Shown here: positions 16,033-24,938 of the stretch, piece after piece
Numbering within the stretch: the first letter of the stretch is position 1
How the letters are laid out: the number at the start of each line of letters is the position of its first letter
Assembly (NCBI RefSeq): GCF_001544555.2
Contig: NZ_FCOK02000034.1
Span: 1 to 64,000, forward strand
Direction: 5' to 3'
From: Caballeronia udeis
GTDB lineage: Bacteria; Pseudomonadota; Gammaproteobacteria; Burkholderiales; Burkholderiaceae
DNA length: 64,000 nucleotides
Translations under genes and position numbers: made by a program
Notes under the pieces: model-generated
The model's database searches: none
What the model saw: only the letters and a program-made list of their open reading frames with translations
Told to the model about the DNA's origin: nothing

Positions 16033-17191
16033 TTAAACCAGATCCGCTCCATGTGAACCATCGCGCGCGACACACGCCGGACCCAGATCGCCGATTCCCT
16101 GGCATCCCAGCAAGCGCAGCGAAATCAGCATCTCCTCCATCATCAGCGCGAGCACTTCGCTGGCCCCGGCGGCTCCCCGAGAAGCCAGGCCATACAGCGG
16201 CGCCCGCCCGAGCAACACGCCGCGCGCGCCTAGCGCGACGGCCTTCAGCGTCGCTGCCGCGCCGCACGCCGCCATCGATAAAGACTTCCGTCTTGCCACG
16301 TACTGCATCCACTATTCCAGGCAGCAGCTCCAACGGCGCAAACGTGCTCCCCAACTGCCGGCCGCCATGATTCGATATCACCACGCCATCCGCGCCATGC
16401 GCGACGGCCAGCAGCGCGTCCTGCACCCCCATGACGCCCTTGACGATCACCTTGCCGCTCCAGTGCCGCCGTATCCACTCCAGATCGGTCCAGCCCAGCG
16501 TCAGGTCCATCTGCCGGCTCAGCATGGCAGCATGACGCGACAGATCCGCATGCTCGCCTACGCTCTTCGCAATGTTCTTCAATTGCGGGGAACCGGCGCG
16601 CGCCATCTGCCAGGTCCAACGCGGATGCGTCAGGCAATCGGCGAGAAGCCTGGGCGACAGTCGCAACGGCAAGCGGAAACCATTGCGCGTGTCGTGATCG
16701 CGCTTGCCGTGCACGGGGACATCGACAGTGAGAACCAGCGTCGAATAACCCGCGGCGCTTGCGCGCCGCATCAAGTCCTCGGCAATGCCGCGATCCTGTT
16801 GCACATAGAGTTGCATCCACAGGTCGCCTTGCGGCGCGGCGGCGCGCACGTCTTCCAGCAGCGACGTCGATGCTGTCGACAGCACGAACGGCAAGTTCGC
16901 GCGGCTCGCGGCTTGCGCGAGCAGTTCGTCGGCGCGTGGCCAGAAGAGCCCGTTCAGTCCCGTCGGTCCCACGATCAGCGGCGCGGCTGCTTCGCGTCCA
17001 AAAAAATGCATGGCGCTTGAACAGCGCGACACATCCGTGAGCACGCGCGGTTTGAACAGCCACTGCCCGTACGCGCCGCTATTGCGCCGCAATGCGTCCC
17101 CGTCTTCGGCGCCGCCATCCAGGTAGTCAAACGCAAGCCGCGGCAGGCGCCGCCGTGCAGCGATCCGGTATTCAGCGACAGAGGCAAGCAT
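16033..17191 (-). pseudogene. FMN-dependent alpha-hydroxy-acid oxidase/dehydrogenase, frameshifted
   Basis: The 5' two-thirds encodes a normal L-lactate/mandelate dehydrogenase-type TIM barrel: MLASVAEYRIAARRRLPRLAFDYLDGGAEDG, QLYVQQDR, LTVDVPVHGKRDHDTRNGF, VIVKGVMGVQDALLAVAHGADGVVISNHGGRQL (catalytic His and Arg) and EVFIDGGVRRGSD. At about 16249 the frame is lost: the expected LKAVALGARGVLLGRAPLYGLASRG continues in another frame to a stop at 16033. The shift is +1 (or -2), at GAC-G-CTG. ATG 17191 has GGAG upstream. Either this is a pseudogene or an indel error. In the intact state it would oxidise an L-2-hydroxy acid for the IclR-flanked catabolic island. Confidence 0.85.
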
Positions 17192-17233
17192 CAATGCTCC
17201 ACGAAGTGGCAATCGGTCATAAATCCGCGATTC

Positions 17234-17250
17234 GATTGCACTACAATTGA
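17234..17250. promoter_or_regulatory. Candidate IclR-regulator site, FMN-oxidase side
   Basis: GATTGCACTACAATTGA lies between the divergent FMN oxidase and iclR-type genes. It matches 13 of 17 positions of GATCGCAATACGATTAA at 24762-24778, in front of the FAD-oxidase operon. IclR regulators bind degenerate palindromes of this size. The match is by eye. Confidence 0.45.
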
Positions 17251-17288
17251 GGTAATCACAATCCGATATTTTCAAAGCCCACACAAGC

Positions 17289-18116
17289 ATGTCAAAAAGC
17301 GCCGCTGGCACGCCGGAAAAGCCCGACGAGAAAGCTCTTCAGCGCTCGTCGCTGTTCGTCGGATCGACTGAAAAAGCCTTCCAGGTGATGCACGCCTTCG
17401 ACGGCCCGAGCCGTCACATGACACTCGTCGATATCGCGCGCGCGTCCGGCCTCGACCGCAGCGCGACACAGCGCCTTGTGCACACGCTTGAAGTGCTCGG
17501 CTACCTTTACCGCGTGCCCGAAACGCGCAACTACGGCCTGACCACGAAGGTGCTGCAGTTTTCGTATAACTACGTGCGGGCCAACGAACTCATCGACAAA
17601 GCTTCTCCGTATCTGCTCGACATCAGTCGGCGGCTGGGCGAAACGACCAACTTGCTGGAACTCGATGGCCACGAGATCGTGTTCGTTGCGCGCTTCCCGG
17701 GGCAGCATCTGGTGAACATCGACATTGTTGTCGGCGCTCGTTTGCCGGCCATGTTCACCGCTGCGGGCATAGCAATCCTTTCGCGTCTGTCGGACGAGCG
17801 TGGGCGCGAAATCCTGGCGCAAACGCGACTTGAGCCGCTGACGCACCACACCGAAACCAATCCCGACAAACTGCTTGAACGCGTGCGCAAGGTCGCGCGC
17901 CGGGGTTACGCGGTGATCGAGAACGAGACGGTGCTCGGCGATATCTCGGTCGCCGCACCGGTCACGGATCACGGCGGCATGGCCGTAGCGGCGATCAACA
18001 TTTCGGTGCCCACTTCACGGTGGTCGATCGAGCGTGTTGAAGCTGAACTTGCGCAGCACGTGCAAGTCGCCGCGACCTCGATCTCGAAGGCGCGGCTCTC
18101 GACTTACAAGCGTTGA
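17289..18116 (+). CDS. IclR family transcriptional regulator
   Basis: A 275-residue regulator. The N-terminal winged helix is residues 22-80 (SLFVGSTEKAFQVMHAFDGPSRHMTLVDIARASGLDRSATQRLVHTLEVLGYLYR). The C-terminal IclR effector domain is residues 95-268 and includes LLDISRRLGETTNLLELDGHEIVFVARFPGQH, GARLPAMFTAAGIAILSRL and RGYAVIENETVLGDISVAAPV. It is divergent from the frameshifted FMN oxidase and convergent with the DapA-like/ABC/FAD-oxidase operon. It therefore sits in the middle of the genes it probably controls, and related 17-bp motifs precede both oxidase genes. The effector is unknown; a hydroxy or keto acid is likely. Confidence 0.93.
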   Translation: MSKSAAGTPEKPDEKALQRSSLFVGSTEKAFQVMHAFDGPSRHMTLVDIARASGLDRSATQRLVHTLEVLGYLYRVPETRNYGLTTKVLQFSYNYVRANELIDKASPYLLDISRRLGETTNLLELDGHEIVFVARFPGQHLVNIDIVVGARLPAMFTAAGIAILSRLSDERGREILAQTRLEPLTHHTETNPDKLLERVRKVARRGYAVIENETVLGDISVAAPVTDHGGMAVAAINISVPTSRWSIERVEAELAQHVQVAATSISKARLSTYKR

Positions 18117-18132
18117 GGGTTTAGCAACGCTT
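18108..18132. terminator. Compact hairpin overlapping two convergent stop codons
   Basis: AAGCGTTG (18108-18115) pairs with CAACGCTT (18125-18132) across a 9-nt loop. The left arm includes part of the iclR stop codon and the right arm reaches the stop of the DapA-like gene. It would act as a small bidirectional terminator, without a long T-run. Confidence 0.45.
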
Positions 18133-19037
18133 CAAAGCCCGCGTTCGAACAAGTCGAGCTGCTTCTCCAGTTCCACACGCAAGCGTGCCGACAGCCCCGG
18201 CTCCGCCTGAACCAGGGGCGCCAGCATGGCGGGCGCGTGAACATCGATCAGGTCCATCACGGACTTCATCGGACCGGGATTGGTCTCGGCGAACGCCATG
18301 TTCATCAGCGGAATGAGCGAGCGATGCAAGGTCAGCGCTTCCTGCGTCTTCCCCTCTGAAGCCAGTTGATAGATCTTTCGCCACGCGCTCGGCAGTAACG
18401 TTGCCGTCACCACGATCCCACCGCGCGCACCAGCCGCCACGTGCAACGGGAACAACGTGTCCTCGCCGCTCAGCACAGCGAACGATTCGTCCACGCCAGC
18501 AACGGTGCGCAGGAAATGCCACATGTCCGTGTTGCACGCCTTCATGCCAATGATCCGCTCATGCTTCGACAACTCGTGCAGCACTTCGGGCGCGATCGCA
18601 ATCCGCGTGCGATACGGGATTTCATAGATGAGAATAGGCAGCGGCGATTCATCGGCGTAACGCATGAAGTAATCGCGAATGCCGCCCTGCGTCGGGTTCG
18701 TGTAGTAGGGCGTCAGCACGAGCAGGCCATCGGCGCCCGCCGCTGCGAAGTCCTTTCCCGCTTGCATCGCATCGTGATACCCGGGGTCGAGCACGCCCGC
18801 GACAACGGGGATCTTGCCCGCTGCCTGCTCCGCCGTGATCTCGGCCATGCGGATGCGCTCGGCGCGCGAGAGCGCGCCATATTCACCGGTGCCGCCAAGC
18901 GGCACGACCCCGTCCACGCCCTGCTTCAGCAGATAGCGCATGAGCGCCCGGGCGGCGTCGGCGTTGATGGTGTCGTCGGGATTGACGGGAGTCGGAATGG
19001 CCGGGAAGACGCCACGCAGTTGGTGTGCTGAAAGCAT
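18132..19037 (-). CDS. Dihydrodipicolinate synthase (DapA)/aldolase family protein
   Basis: A 301-residue class I aldolase/lyase of the DapA/NAL family. GGTGEYGALSRAER is the substrate carboxylate loop, YEIPYRT carries the proton-relay Tyr, and IIGMKACN has the Schiff-base Lys. The family condenses or splits 2-oxo acids (pyruvate aldol reactions, or dehydration of keto-deoxy sugar acids). True lysine-pathway DapA is unlikely given the context: it is the last gene of an operon with an ABC transporter and a hydroxy-acid oxidase. A plausible role is cleaving the 2-oxo acid produced by the oxidases, but the substrate is not evident. Confidence 0.9.
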   Translation of the reverse strand: MLSAHQLRGVFPAIPTPVNPDDTINADAARALMRYLLKQGVDGVVPLGGTGEYGALSRAERIRMAEITAEQAAGKIPVVAGVLDPGYHDAMQAGKDFAAAGADGLLVLTPYYTNPTQGGIRDYFMRYADESPLPILIYEIPYRTRIAIAPEVLHELSKHERIIGMKACNTDMWHFLRTVAGVDESFAVLSGEDTLFPLHVAAGARGGIVVTATLLPSAWRKIYQLASEGKTQEALTLHRSLIPLMNMAFAETNPGPMKSVMDLIDVHAPAMLAPLVQAEPGLSARLRVELEKQLDLFERGL

Positions 19038-19063
19038 GAGTTAGTCCTGGAAAACAAGGTTAT

Positions 19064-20869
19064 TCAAGAAGCGAGGCTGCGTCGGCGCAGTCGGTCCGCC
19101 ACCCAGATCAAAGCTGCAATAAAGACGAACAGGCATGTGGAAACGGCGGCAATGACCGGTGAAATCTGCATCGTGATTTCGTCCCAGAACTGCTTGGGCA
19201 AGGTCGTGCTCAATCCGCCGGACGAGAACAGCGCGATGGTCAGTTCATCGAACGAGGTAGCGAAAGCGAACAGGAACGACGACATCAACCCGGCGCCGAG
19301 AATAGGGAACGTGACGCGGCGCAGCGTGGCCCACGGGCGCGCGCCCATGCTGTGCGCGGCGAGATCGAGTCGCGTGTCGTAGTTGCGCAGCACGGCCATC
19401 ATGGTGATCACCACGTAAGGCACGGCCACTACGGTGTGACCGAGCACGAGGCCGAACGACGATCCGATCAGGCCGATCTTCGCGAAGAAATAGAACACCC
19501 CTACGGCGATGATCATGCGCGGCACCACGATTGGCGCGAGGATGAAAGCGAGCATGGCCGCCTTGCCTTTCATGCCGCCGCGGACCAGCAGGAACGCCGC
19601 GGGCGTGCCGATCAACATCGAGAGAATGCCGGTGCCGATACCCACCAGCATGGAGCGCGTGATGGCCTGCATCCACAAAGGCGAATCAGTGATCTGCCGA
19701 TACCACTGCAACGAGAAGCCATGCGGGGGCCAAGCAAGACCGGACGCGGAATCGAACGAGAGCGGTATCATCAGGAACGCAGGCGCGCTCAGGAACACAA
19801 GCAGCAGGATCACGATCACGCGCAACGTCAGGGTCTCGCCTTTGGCAGCGCGCTTGCTGCGTTTGGGGAGGATGCTGATCACTGCATCGGTCGCGTTGCC
19901 CAGCGCGGTCAGAATCACGTCGCCGAGCTTTCGGCTCCAGCCGCCGCCGTGCTTCGGGCCACGTGCCGCCGAACTGCCGCCGGCCATGGTGGAGAGGCCA
20001 ACCATGCGGTCATAGATCAGGAACACGAGCAGCACGACCGCCAGCAGCAGCACCGAGATGGCTCCCGCGAAACCCCAGTTCAACGCCTGCATCACCTGGT
20101 CGATGATCAGTTGCGTGATCATGGTCTGATGGCGTCCGCCGAGCAGCGTGGGCGTGATGAAGAAGCCGATAGCCGTGACAAACACCATCAGCGCGCCGGC
20201 GGCGACGCCCGGCAGCGACAGCGGAAAATACACCTTCCAGAACACCGTGCCCGGACGCGCGCCGAGCGTGGCGGCAGCGCTTGGCAAGCGGCGGTCGATG
20301 TTCTCCATCACCGAGAGCATGGTCAGCACTGCGAGCGGCATCAGCGCGTGGACCATGCCCACGATCACGGCGGAAAAGTTATAGAGAAGACTCAACGGCC
20401 GGTCGATGATGCCAAGTCCCAGCAGCACCTGGTTGATCACGCCGTTGCGCCCGAGCAGCACGACCCACGCGAACGTGCGCACGAGAAAGCTGGTCCAGAA
20501 GGAGAGCAGCACCCAGAACAGCAGGCGGTTCTTGCGTTCGCGCGTCAACGAGGAAATCAGGTAAGCGATCGGATACCCGGTGAGCACGGAGAAGAAGGTC
20601 GTCCATAACGATACCTTCAGCGTGATCAGCAACACATCCACGTACACGGACGACGCAAAGAGCCGCTTGTATTCAACCAGCGTAAAGCCGCTGTCGTTAT
20701 GCACGCTCAGCAGCAACAACTGGCCGACGGGGTACACGAGCATGACCAGCAGCAACACGATGATCGGCGCGCTCATCGCGCCGGGCCGCAGCCATGCGCG
20801 CCATCGGGCAGGCCGTGGCGGCGGCGCGTCGGGATGCATTTGCTCAGCGGTGAGGGCGGAACGATTCAT
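19064..20869 (-). CDS. ABC transporter permease, two polyamine-type permeases fused
   Basis: A 601-residue protein made of two complete permeases in one chain. Residues 30-300 resemble PotB (APIIVLLLVMLVYPVGQLLLLSV, EAA loop AAATLGARPGTVFWKVYFPL). A linker of about 60 residues rich in Gly, Lys and Arg follows. Residues 350-600 resemble PotC (VIVILLLVFLSAPAFLMIPLSF, EAA loop AAHSMGARPWATLRRVTFPI, SFDELTIALF). Two EAA loops mean the chain can occupy both ATPase docking sites. The ATPase gene ends 3 nt before its start. The system probably imports a small organic acid or amine. Confidence 0.92.
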   Translation of the reverse strand: MNRSALTAEQMHPDAPPPRPARWRAWLRPGAMSAPIIVLLLVMLVYPVGQLLLLSVHNDSGFTLVEYKRLFASSVYVDVLLITLKVSLWTTFFSVLTGYPIAYLISSLTRERKNRLLFWVLLSFWTSFLVRTFAWVVLLGRNGVINQVLLGLGIIDRPLSLLYNFSAVIVGMVHALMPLAVLTMLSVMENIDRRLPSAAATLGARPGTVFWKVYFPLSLPGVAAGALMVFVTAIGFFITPTLLGGRHQTMITQLIIDQVMQALNWGFAGAISVLLLAVVLLVFLIYDRMVGLSTMAGGSSAARGPKHGGGWSRKLGDVILTALGNATDAVISILPKRSKRAAKGETLTLRVIVILLLVFLSAPAFLMIPLSFDSASGLAWPPHGFSLQWYRQITDSPLWMQAITRSMLVGIGTGILSMLIGTPAAFLLVRGGMKGKAAMLAFILAPIVVPRMIIAVGVFYFFAKIGLIGSSFGLVLGHTVVAVPYVVITMMAVLRNYDTRLDLAAHSMGARPWATLRRVTFPILGAGLMSSFLFAFATSFDELTIALFSSGGLSTTLPKQFWDEITMQISPVIAAVSTCLFVFIAALIWVADRLRRRSLAS

Positions 20870-20872
20870 CTC

Positions 20873-21970
20873 TCACCCCGCAATAGCGACAGCGTCCGCG
20901 GTCAGCCACGAAAGCCCGAGCGTCTGCCCGATCTCGTACTGGCGGCCGAGCCGGTTGGTGGGAAAGGCCGCAACGAGCGGCGGGGCATCGCTGATATGCG
21001 ACTGCAGATAAAGCTTCGTCATGCTGCCCGTGACCATGATGTCGGTGAGCTTCGCCGACAACGTGCCGCCGTTGATCGACGCAGCCGGCGGTCCATCGTG
21101 GATCTGCAGGTTCTGCGGACGCAGCATCAGCTTCACCGGCTTGCCGTCGCGGATCACGGAGTCATACGCCATCGCGTTGACGTTCGCACCACCCTGCACG
21201 CTGATCTGTACCTGATCGCCGCTGCGTCCTGTGACGACCGCATCGAGCAGGTTCGATTCGCCGAGGAAGTCCGCGACAAACACGCTCTTCGGGCGGAAAT
21301 ACAGATCCGCCGGCGTGCCGAGCTGCGCAATCGACCCGGCGTTCATCAGGCAGATGCGGTCGGACATGGTCATCGCTTCTTCCTGGTCGTGCGTGACGTA
21401 GACAATCGTCGTGCCCAGGTCCCGATGAATCCGCTTGATTTCCAGTTGCATCTGGTCGCGCAATTTCTTGTCCAGCGCGCCAAGCGGTTCGTCCATCAGG
21501 ATGATCGACGGCCGGTAGACCATGCAGCGCGCGAGTGCGATGCGCTGCTGCTGACCACCCGACAATTCACGCGGATAACGTCCCGCCACGTGCGGCAGAT
21601 GCACCATCTCCAGCGCCTGCATGACCTTGTCGCGTGTCGCCTTGGCGTCTGTCTTGCGCATCTGCAGCGGGAACGCAATGTTCTCGGCGACGGTCATGTG
21701 CGGGAACAGCGCGTAGTTCTGGAACACCATGCCGATGTCCCGCTCATACGGCGCGCCGTACGTCACGTCGACACCATTGATCCGCACCTGGCCATCGTCC
21801 GGTTGCGCGAGCCCCGCGATCAGGCTGAGCAGCGTCGTCTTGCCCGAGCCGCTGGGTCCGAGCAGGGTCAGGAATTCGCCCTGGGCGACATCGAGATCGG
21901 TCGGCGCGAGGGCGACAAAGTCGCCATAACGCTTGCAGAGTCCCGCGATTTGAAGGTTCGAGGCAGGCAT
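20873..21970 (-). CDS. ABC transporter ATP-binding protein (PotA/spermidine-type)
   Basis: A 365-residue ATPase. Walker A is GPSGSGKTT, the Q-loop VFQNYALFPHMTV, the signature LSGGQQQR, Walker B IILMDEPLGALD, and the switch His lies in YVTHDQEEAMTMSDR. The C-terminal 120 residues form a TOBE-type regulatory domain (VKLMLRPQNLQIH). It belongs to the PotA/FbpC group and energises the fused permease that starts 3 nt downstream. The neighbouring substrate-binding gene ends 53 nt upstream. The length is normal. Confidence 0.94.
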   Translation of the reverse strand: MPASNLQIAGLCKRYGDFVALAPTDLDVAQGEFLTLLGPSGSGKTTLLSLIAGLAQPDDGQVRINGVDVTYGAPYERDIGMVFQNYALFPHMTVAENIAFPLQMRKTDAKATRDKVMQALEMVHLPHVAGRYPRELSGGQQQRIALARCMVYRPSIILMDEPLGALDKKLRDQMQLEIKRIHRDLGTTIVYVTHDQEEAMTMSDRICLMNAGSIAQLGTPADLYFRPKSVFVADFLGESNLLDAVVTGRSGDQVQISVQGGANVNAMAYDSVIRDGKPVKLMLRPQNLQIHDGPPAASINGGTLSAKLTDIMVTGSMTKLYLQSHISDAPPLVAAFPTNRLGRQYEIGQTLGLSWLTADAVAIAG

Positions 21971-22022
21971 GGAATCGGCATCCGTGGCGGTGAAAACACA
22001 AAAGAAGCGATGAAAACAGCGC

Positions 22023-23129
22023 TCAGGTCAGGATCCAGCTATTGAACTTCTCGAGCGCGACGCTTTGGTTTTCCTGCCAGAACTTCGCATCGATATGCAG
22101 GCCGTTCTTCATGTTCTCCGGGAACGTCGGGCAGTTCTTCGCAATCTCCGGCTTGATGTAGTTAAACGCTTCGGGCTGCGTGACACCAGCCGGGAAATAC
22201 TCGACCAGCGAGGCCTGACGTTTCGGATCGGAGGCAAACTTGATGAACTCGCGGCAGGCGGCGCCATTCGGCGTGCCCTTGAGAATCGACCAGTTGTCGA
22301 CACCCCAGATGTTCTGGTTCCAGACGATCGCCACTGGGGCGCCATTAGCAATAGCCGATTGCGCCCGCGATACCCACGTGCTGATCATGTCCACTTCACC
22401 GGAGCCCAGCATCTGTTCGACTTGCGAGCCCGTGGTCCACCATACGTCGATGTGCTTGGAAATCTTGTCGAGACTGGCAATGCCCTTGTCGAAATTGACC
22501 GGATAGACCTGCGAGGGCGGCGCGCCTGCGGCCATCGTCGCTTCTTCGAAGGTGTCGAAGGGATACTTGCGCAGCCCGCGACGGCCTGGGTAGTCCTTGA
22601 CGTTCCACATATCGGCCCATGAATTGGGGGCCTTGCGGCCCTTGAAGGCGTCGGTGCGATACGCGAGCACGGTCGTATAGATGTTGGTGGCAACACCGTA
22701 CGGCGACATGTATTGCGACGGGATCTTCGCAATCACCGGGTCGGCCTCAAGCCCGTGCTTCTCCAGGTATTCCTTGGCGCCGCCCGTCAACAGCAGGATG
22801 GCCGGCTGGCTGATCTTGGCCATGTCCCACGTGTAGCTGCCGGTCTCGACCATGCTCTTGATCTGCGCGGTCGGCTCGGCGTTGGCCTGCACGCCGATCA
22901 CTTCAATGCCGGTCTTCTCCGTGAACGGCTTGTAGAAAACGGCGCCGTACGCCTTGGTGTAGATGCCGCCATCGTCACGAATGACGATCCGTTTGTTCGC
23001 CGCGCGCGACGGCGTCCAGACGAACGGGAACGCCACGGCGGCAGCGCCGGCAACAGCAGTCTTGATGACCGTGCGGCGGCCGGGTTGTTCAAGCACTTGA
23101 ATCTCATCGCGTACGGACTGCTTTTTCAT
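22023..23129 (-). CDS. ABC transporter substrate-binding protein with Tat-type signal
   Basis: A 368-residue periplasmic protein of the PotD/extracellular family 1 type. The N-terminus has a twin-arginine export signal, GRRTVIKTAVAGAAAVAFPFVWTPSRA, so it is exported folded. The mature part starts NKRIVIRDDGGIYTKAYGAVFYKPFTEKTGIEVIG and includes WTTGSQVEQMLGSGEVDMISTWVSRAQSA, typical of the ligand cleft. I chose ATG 23129 because GGAG lies 5 nt upstream and the export signal follows; the frame is open for 26 codons more. It works with the adjacent ATPase and fused permease. Confidence 0.92.
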   Translation of the reverse strand: MKKQSVRDEIQVLEQPGRRTVIKTAVAGAAAVAFPFVWTPSRAANKRIVIRDDGGIYTKAYGAVFYKPFTEKTGIEVIGVQANAEPTAQIKSMVETGSYTWDMAKISQPAILLLTGGAKEYLEKHGLEADPVIAKIPSQYMSPYGVATNIYTTVLAYRTDAFKGRKAPNSWADMWNVKDYPGRRGLRKYPFDTFEEATMAAGAPPSQVYPVNFDKGIASLDKISKHIDVWWTTGSQVEQMLGSGEVDMISTWVSRAQSAIANGAPVAIVWNQNIWGVDNWSILKGTPNGAACREFIKFASDPKRQASLVEYFPAGVTQPEAFNYIKPEIAKNCPTFPENMKNGLHIDAKFWQENQSVALEKFNSWILT

Positions 23130-23226
23130 GTCGGCTCCAAGGGTGTGGATAGAAACAGAAACGCTAGTGACGAATGCCCGGGCTTCTTCTTGGCCCGGAT
23201 CAGGCAATCGGGAATTCAGCGCGAAC

Positions 23227-24654
23227 TCACGGCAGCAATCGTCCCGGATTGAACAGGTTGTCCGGATCGAGCGCGCGCTTCACCGCGCGCATCAAGCCGA
23301 GTTCGGCCGCGGATTTGTAGTGCGCCATTTCCGCCAGCCCGGTTTGGCCGACGCCGTGCTCCGCGCTGAACGTGCCGTGCAATTCATGCGCGACGTCGTT
23401 CACGCAGCGGCGCATGGTGTTGGCCATCGCGGAGCGATCGGCAAGCTGGCGCCAGTCCTCGAACGGGAAAAAGGGGATGAAATGCACGTTGCCGTCGCCA
23501 AGGTGGCCGACCACGACGAGGTCGAGCCCGGGAACAATGGCATGCACCGCCTGCGTGGCGCGCTCAATGAACAGCGGCACCGCCGATACCGGCACGGCAC
23601 AGTCGGTCGTCAGGCCCACGCCGCCTTTCTTGTTGGCTTCGGACACGCTATGGCGAATTTCCCAAAGGGCGGCGCGCTGGGTCTCGTTGCTGGCGAGGAC
23701 GGCGTCGTGGATCAACCCGGCTTCGGCGGCATGTTCAAGCGTTTGCTGCAGCAACGCAGCCATTTCCTCGCCGCCGTGGGTGTCTGCGAGTTCGACCAGC
23801 ACGTGCCATTCATGCAGTTCCGAGAGCGGATTGCGGCGGCCGGGAATATGTTCGATGACGAGTTCGAGCTGGCGGCGGTTGATCATCTCGAAGGCGTTGA
23901 GCCGCGATCCGCACGCGGCCTGGAACAGCCCGAGGATAGTCAGCGCGGCCGCGGGATCGACGGGGGCGAACCACGCGAGCGCGTGTTGCGCCGGCAGGGG
24001 ATGCAGCTTCAGCGTAGCCGCCGTGATGATGCCGAGCGTGCCTTCCGTCCCGATGAACAGATGCTTCAGGTCGAGCCCCGTATTGTCCTTGCGCAAGGTG
24101 CGCAGGCCGTTCCAGATGGTGCCGTCGGCGAGCACGACCTCGAGTCCCAGCACGTTGTCGCGCGTGTTGCCGTAGCGCAGGACGGCGGTGCCGCCCGCAT
24201 TCGTCGATAAATTCCCGCCGATCTGGCACGAACCCTCCGCGCCCAGGCTCACCGCGTACAGGCGGTGTTCGGCCGCGGCTGCGTCCTGGATGGTTTTCAG
24301 CACGCAGCCGGCTTCGACTTCCATCGAGCCATTGGCGGCATCCATATGACGAACGCGCCGCATGCGCGTCAGATTGACGATGACCGGCGGCACACCCGTG
24401 TTCGCCGGCACCGCGCCCGCGCACAGGCTGGTGTTGCCGCCTTGCGGCAGGACCGGTACGCCGTACGCCGCGCAGAGGCGCACGACGGCCGATACCTGCG
24501 AGGTGTTCGAGGGCTGGACGAGCGCTGTCGCCGGACCCTTGTAGCGGCCTCGCCAGTCTTCCGTGAAAGGCGCGAGGCCGGATTCGGCTGTCAAAACCGC
24601 GTCGGCTCCGAGTTCCGCTTCCAGGGCTGCGATCAACGCCGTGACGTTTTTCAT
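23227..24654 (-). CDS. FAD-linked D-hydroxy-acid oxidase/dehydrogenase (GlcD/D-LDH type)
   Basis: A 475-residue flavoprotein of the vanillyl-alcohol-oxidase superfamily. The PCMH FAD domain (residues 35-215) has VLPQGGNTSLCAGA and GSCQIGGNLSTNAGGTAVLRYGNTRDNVLGLEVVLADG. The FAD-oxidase C domain ends with VVGHLGDGNVHFIPFF, TFSAEHGVGQTG and KRALDPDNLFNPGRLLP, which holds the metal/substrate His residues. It oxidises a D-2-hydroxy acid to the 2-oxo acid. ATG 24654 has GAGGAA 7 nt upstream. It is the first gene of the operon running through the ABC transporter to the DapA-like enzyme; a candidate regulator site lies upstream. Confidence 0.92.
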   Translation of the reverse strand: MKNVTALIAALEAELGADAVLTAESGLAPFTEDWRGRYKGPATALVQPSNTSQVSAVVRLCAAYGVPVLPQGGNTSLCAGAVPANTGVPPVIVNLTRMRRVRHMDAANGSMEVEAGCVLKTIQDAAAAEHRLYAVSLGAEGSCQIGGNLSTNAGGTAVLRYGNTRDNVLGLEVVLADGTIWNGLRTLRKDNTGLDLKHLFIGTEGTLGIITAATLKLHPLPAQHALAWFAPVDPAAALTILGLFQAACGSRLNAFEMINRRQLELVIEHIPGRRNPLSELHEWHVLVELADTHGGEEMAALLQQTLEHAAEAGLIHDAVLASNETQRAALWEIRHSVSEANKKGGVGLTTDCAVPVSAVPLFIERATQAVHAIVPGLDLVVVGHLGDGNVHFIPFFPFEDWRQLADRSAMANTMRRCVNDVAHELHGTFSAEHGVGQTGLAEMAHYKSAAELGLMRAVKRALDPDNLFNPGRLLP

Positions 24655-24744
24655 GTCGAATTCCTCGATAGGCACGGGCGGCCACCCGGATCAGCAGATC
24701 ATCCAAAGCGCCGCGTCTGGAAAAGAGAATAGGGAGAAAAAAAT

Positions 24745-24778
24745 CGCATTGAAATGCGTTTGATCGCAATACGATTAA
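24745..24778. promoter_or_regulatory. Candidate IclR-regulator sites upstream of the FAD-oxidase operon
   Basis: CGCATT-GA-AATGCG (24745-24758) is a perfect small palindrome. GATCGCAATACGATTAA (24762-24778) matches 13 of 17 bases of the motif at 17234-17250 beside iclR. Both lie about 90-125 nt before the FAD-oxidase ATG, where a regulator could act. Confidence 0.45.
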
Positions 24779-24904
24779 AGTAGGCGTTATCGCCAATAAG
24801 GTAGTAAGCGGGGGTTGGTCGAGCTGGCCGGGAAAAATGTGCTACCTGAAAAAATCGCCCCAGCAGAGCCAAAGTCGTCGAAAATCGTCCGGTCAATGAG
24901 CAAA

Positions 24905-24938
24905 GGCATTAATCGGGGTCGGATTAATGCCGCATTTT
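24905..24938 (+). terminator. Perfect 10-bp hairpin followed by a T-run
   Basis: GGCATTAATC (24905-24914) pairs with GATTAATGCC (24922-24931) across a 7-nt loop and is followed by GCATTTTT. On the plus strand this has the form of an intrinsic terminator, yet no gene ends upstream of it on that strand. It could close a small RNA or be an operator. Confidence 0.4.

Noticed and set aside
19352-22045. Two long plus-strand frames (418 and 448 codons) opposite the fused permease and the ATPase
   Set aside because: His/Arg/Gln-rich low-complexity translations typical of the reverse strand of hydrophobic GC-rich genes.
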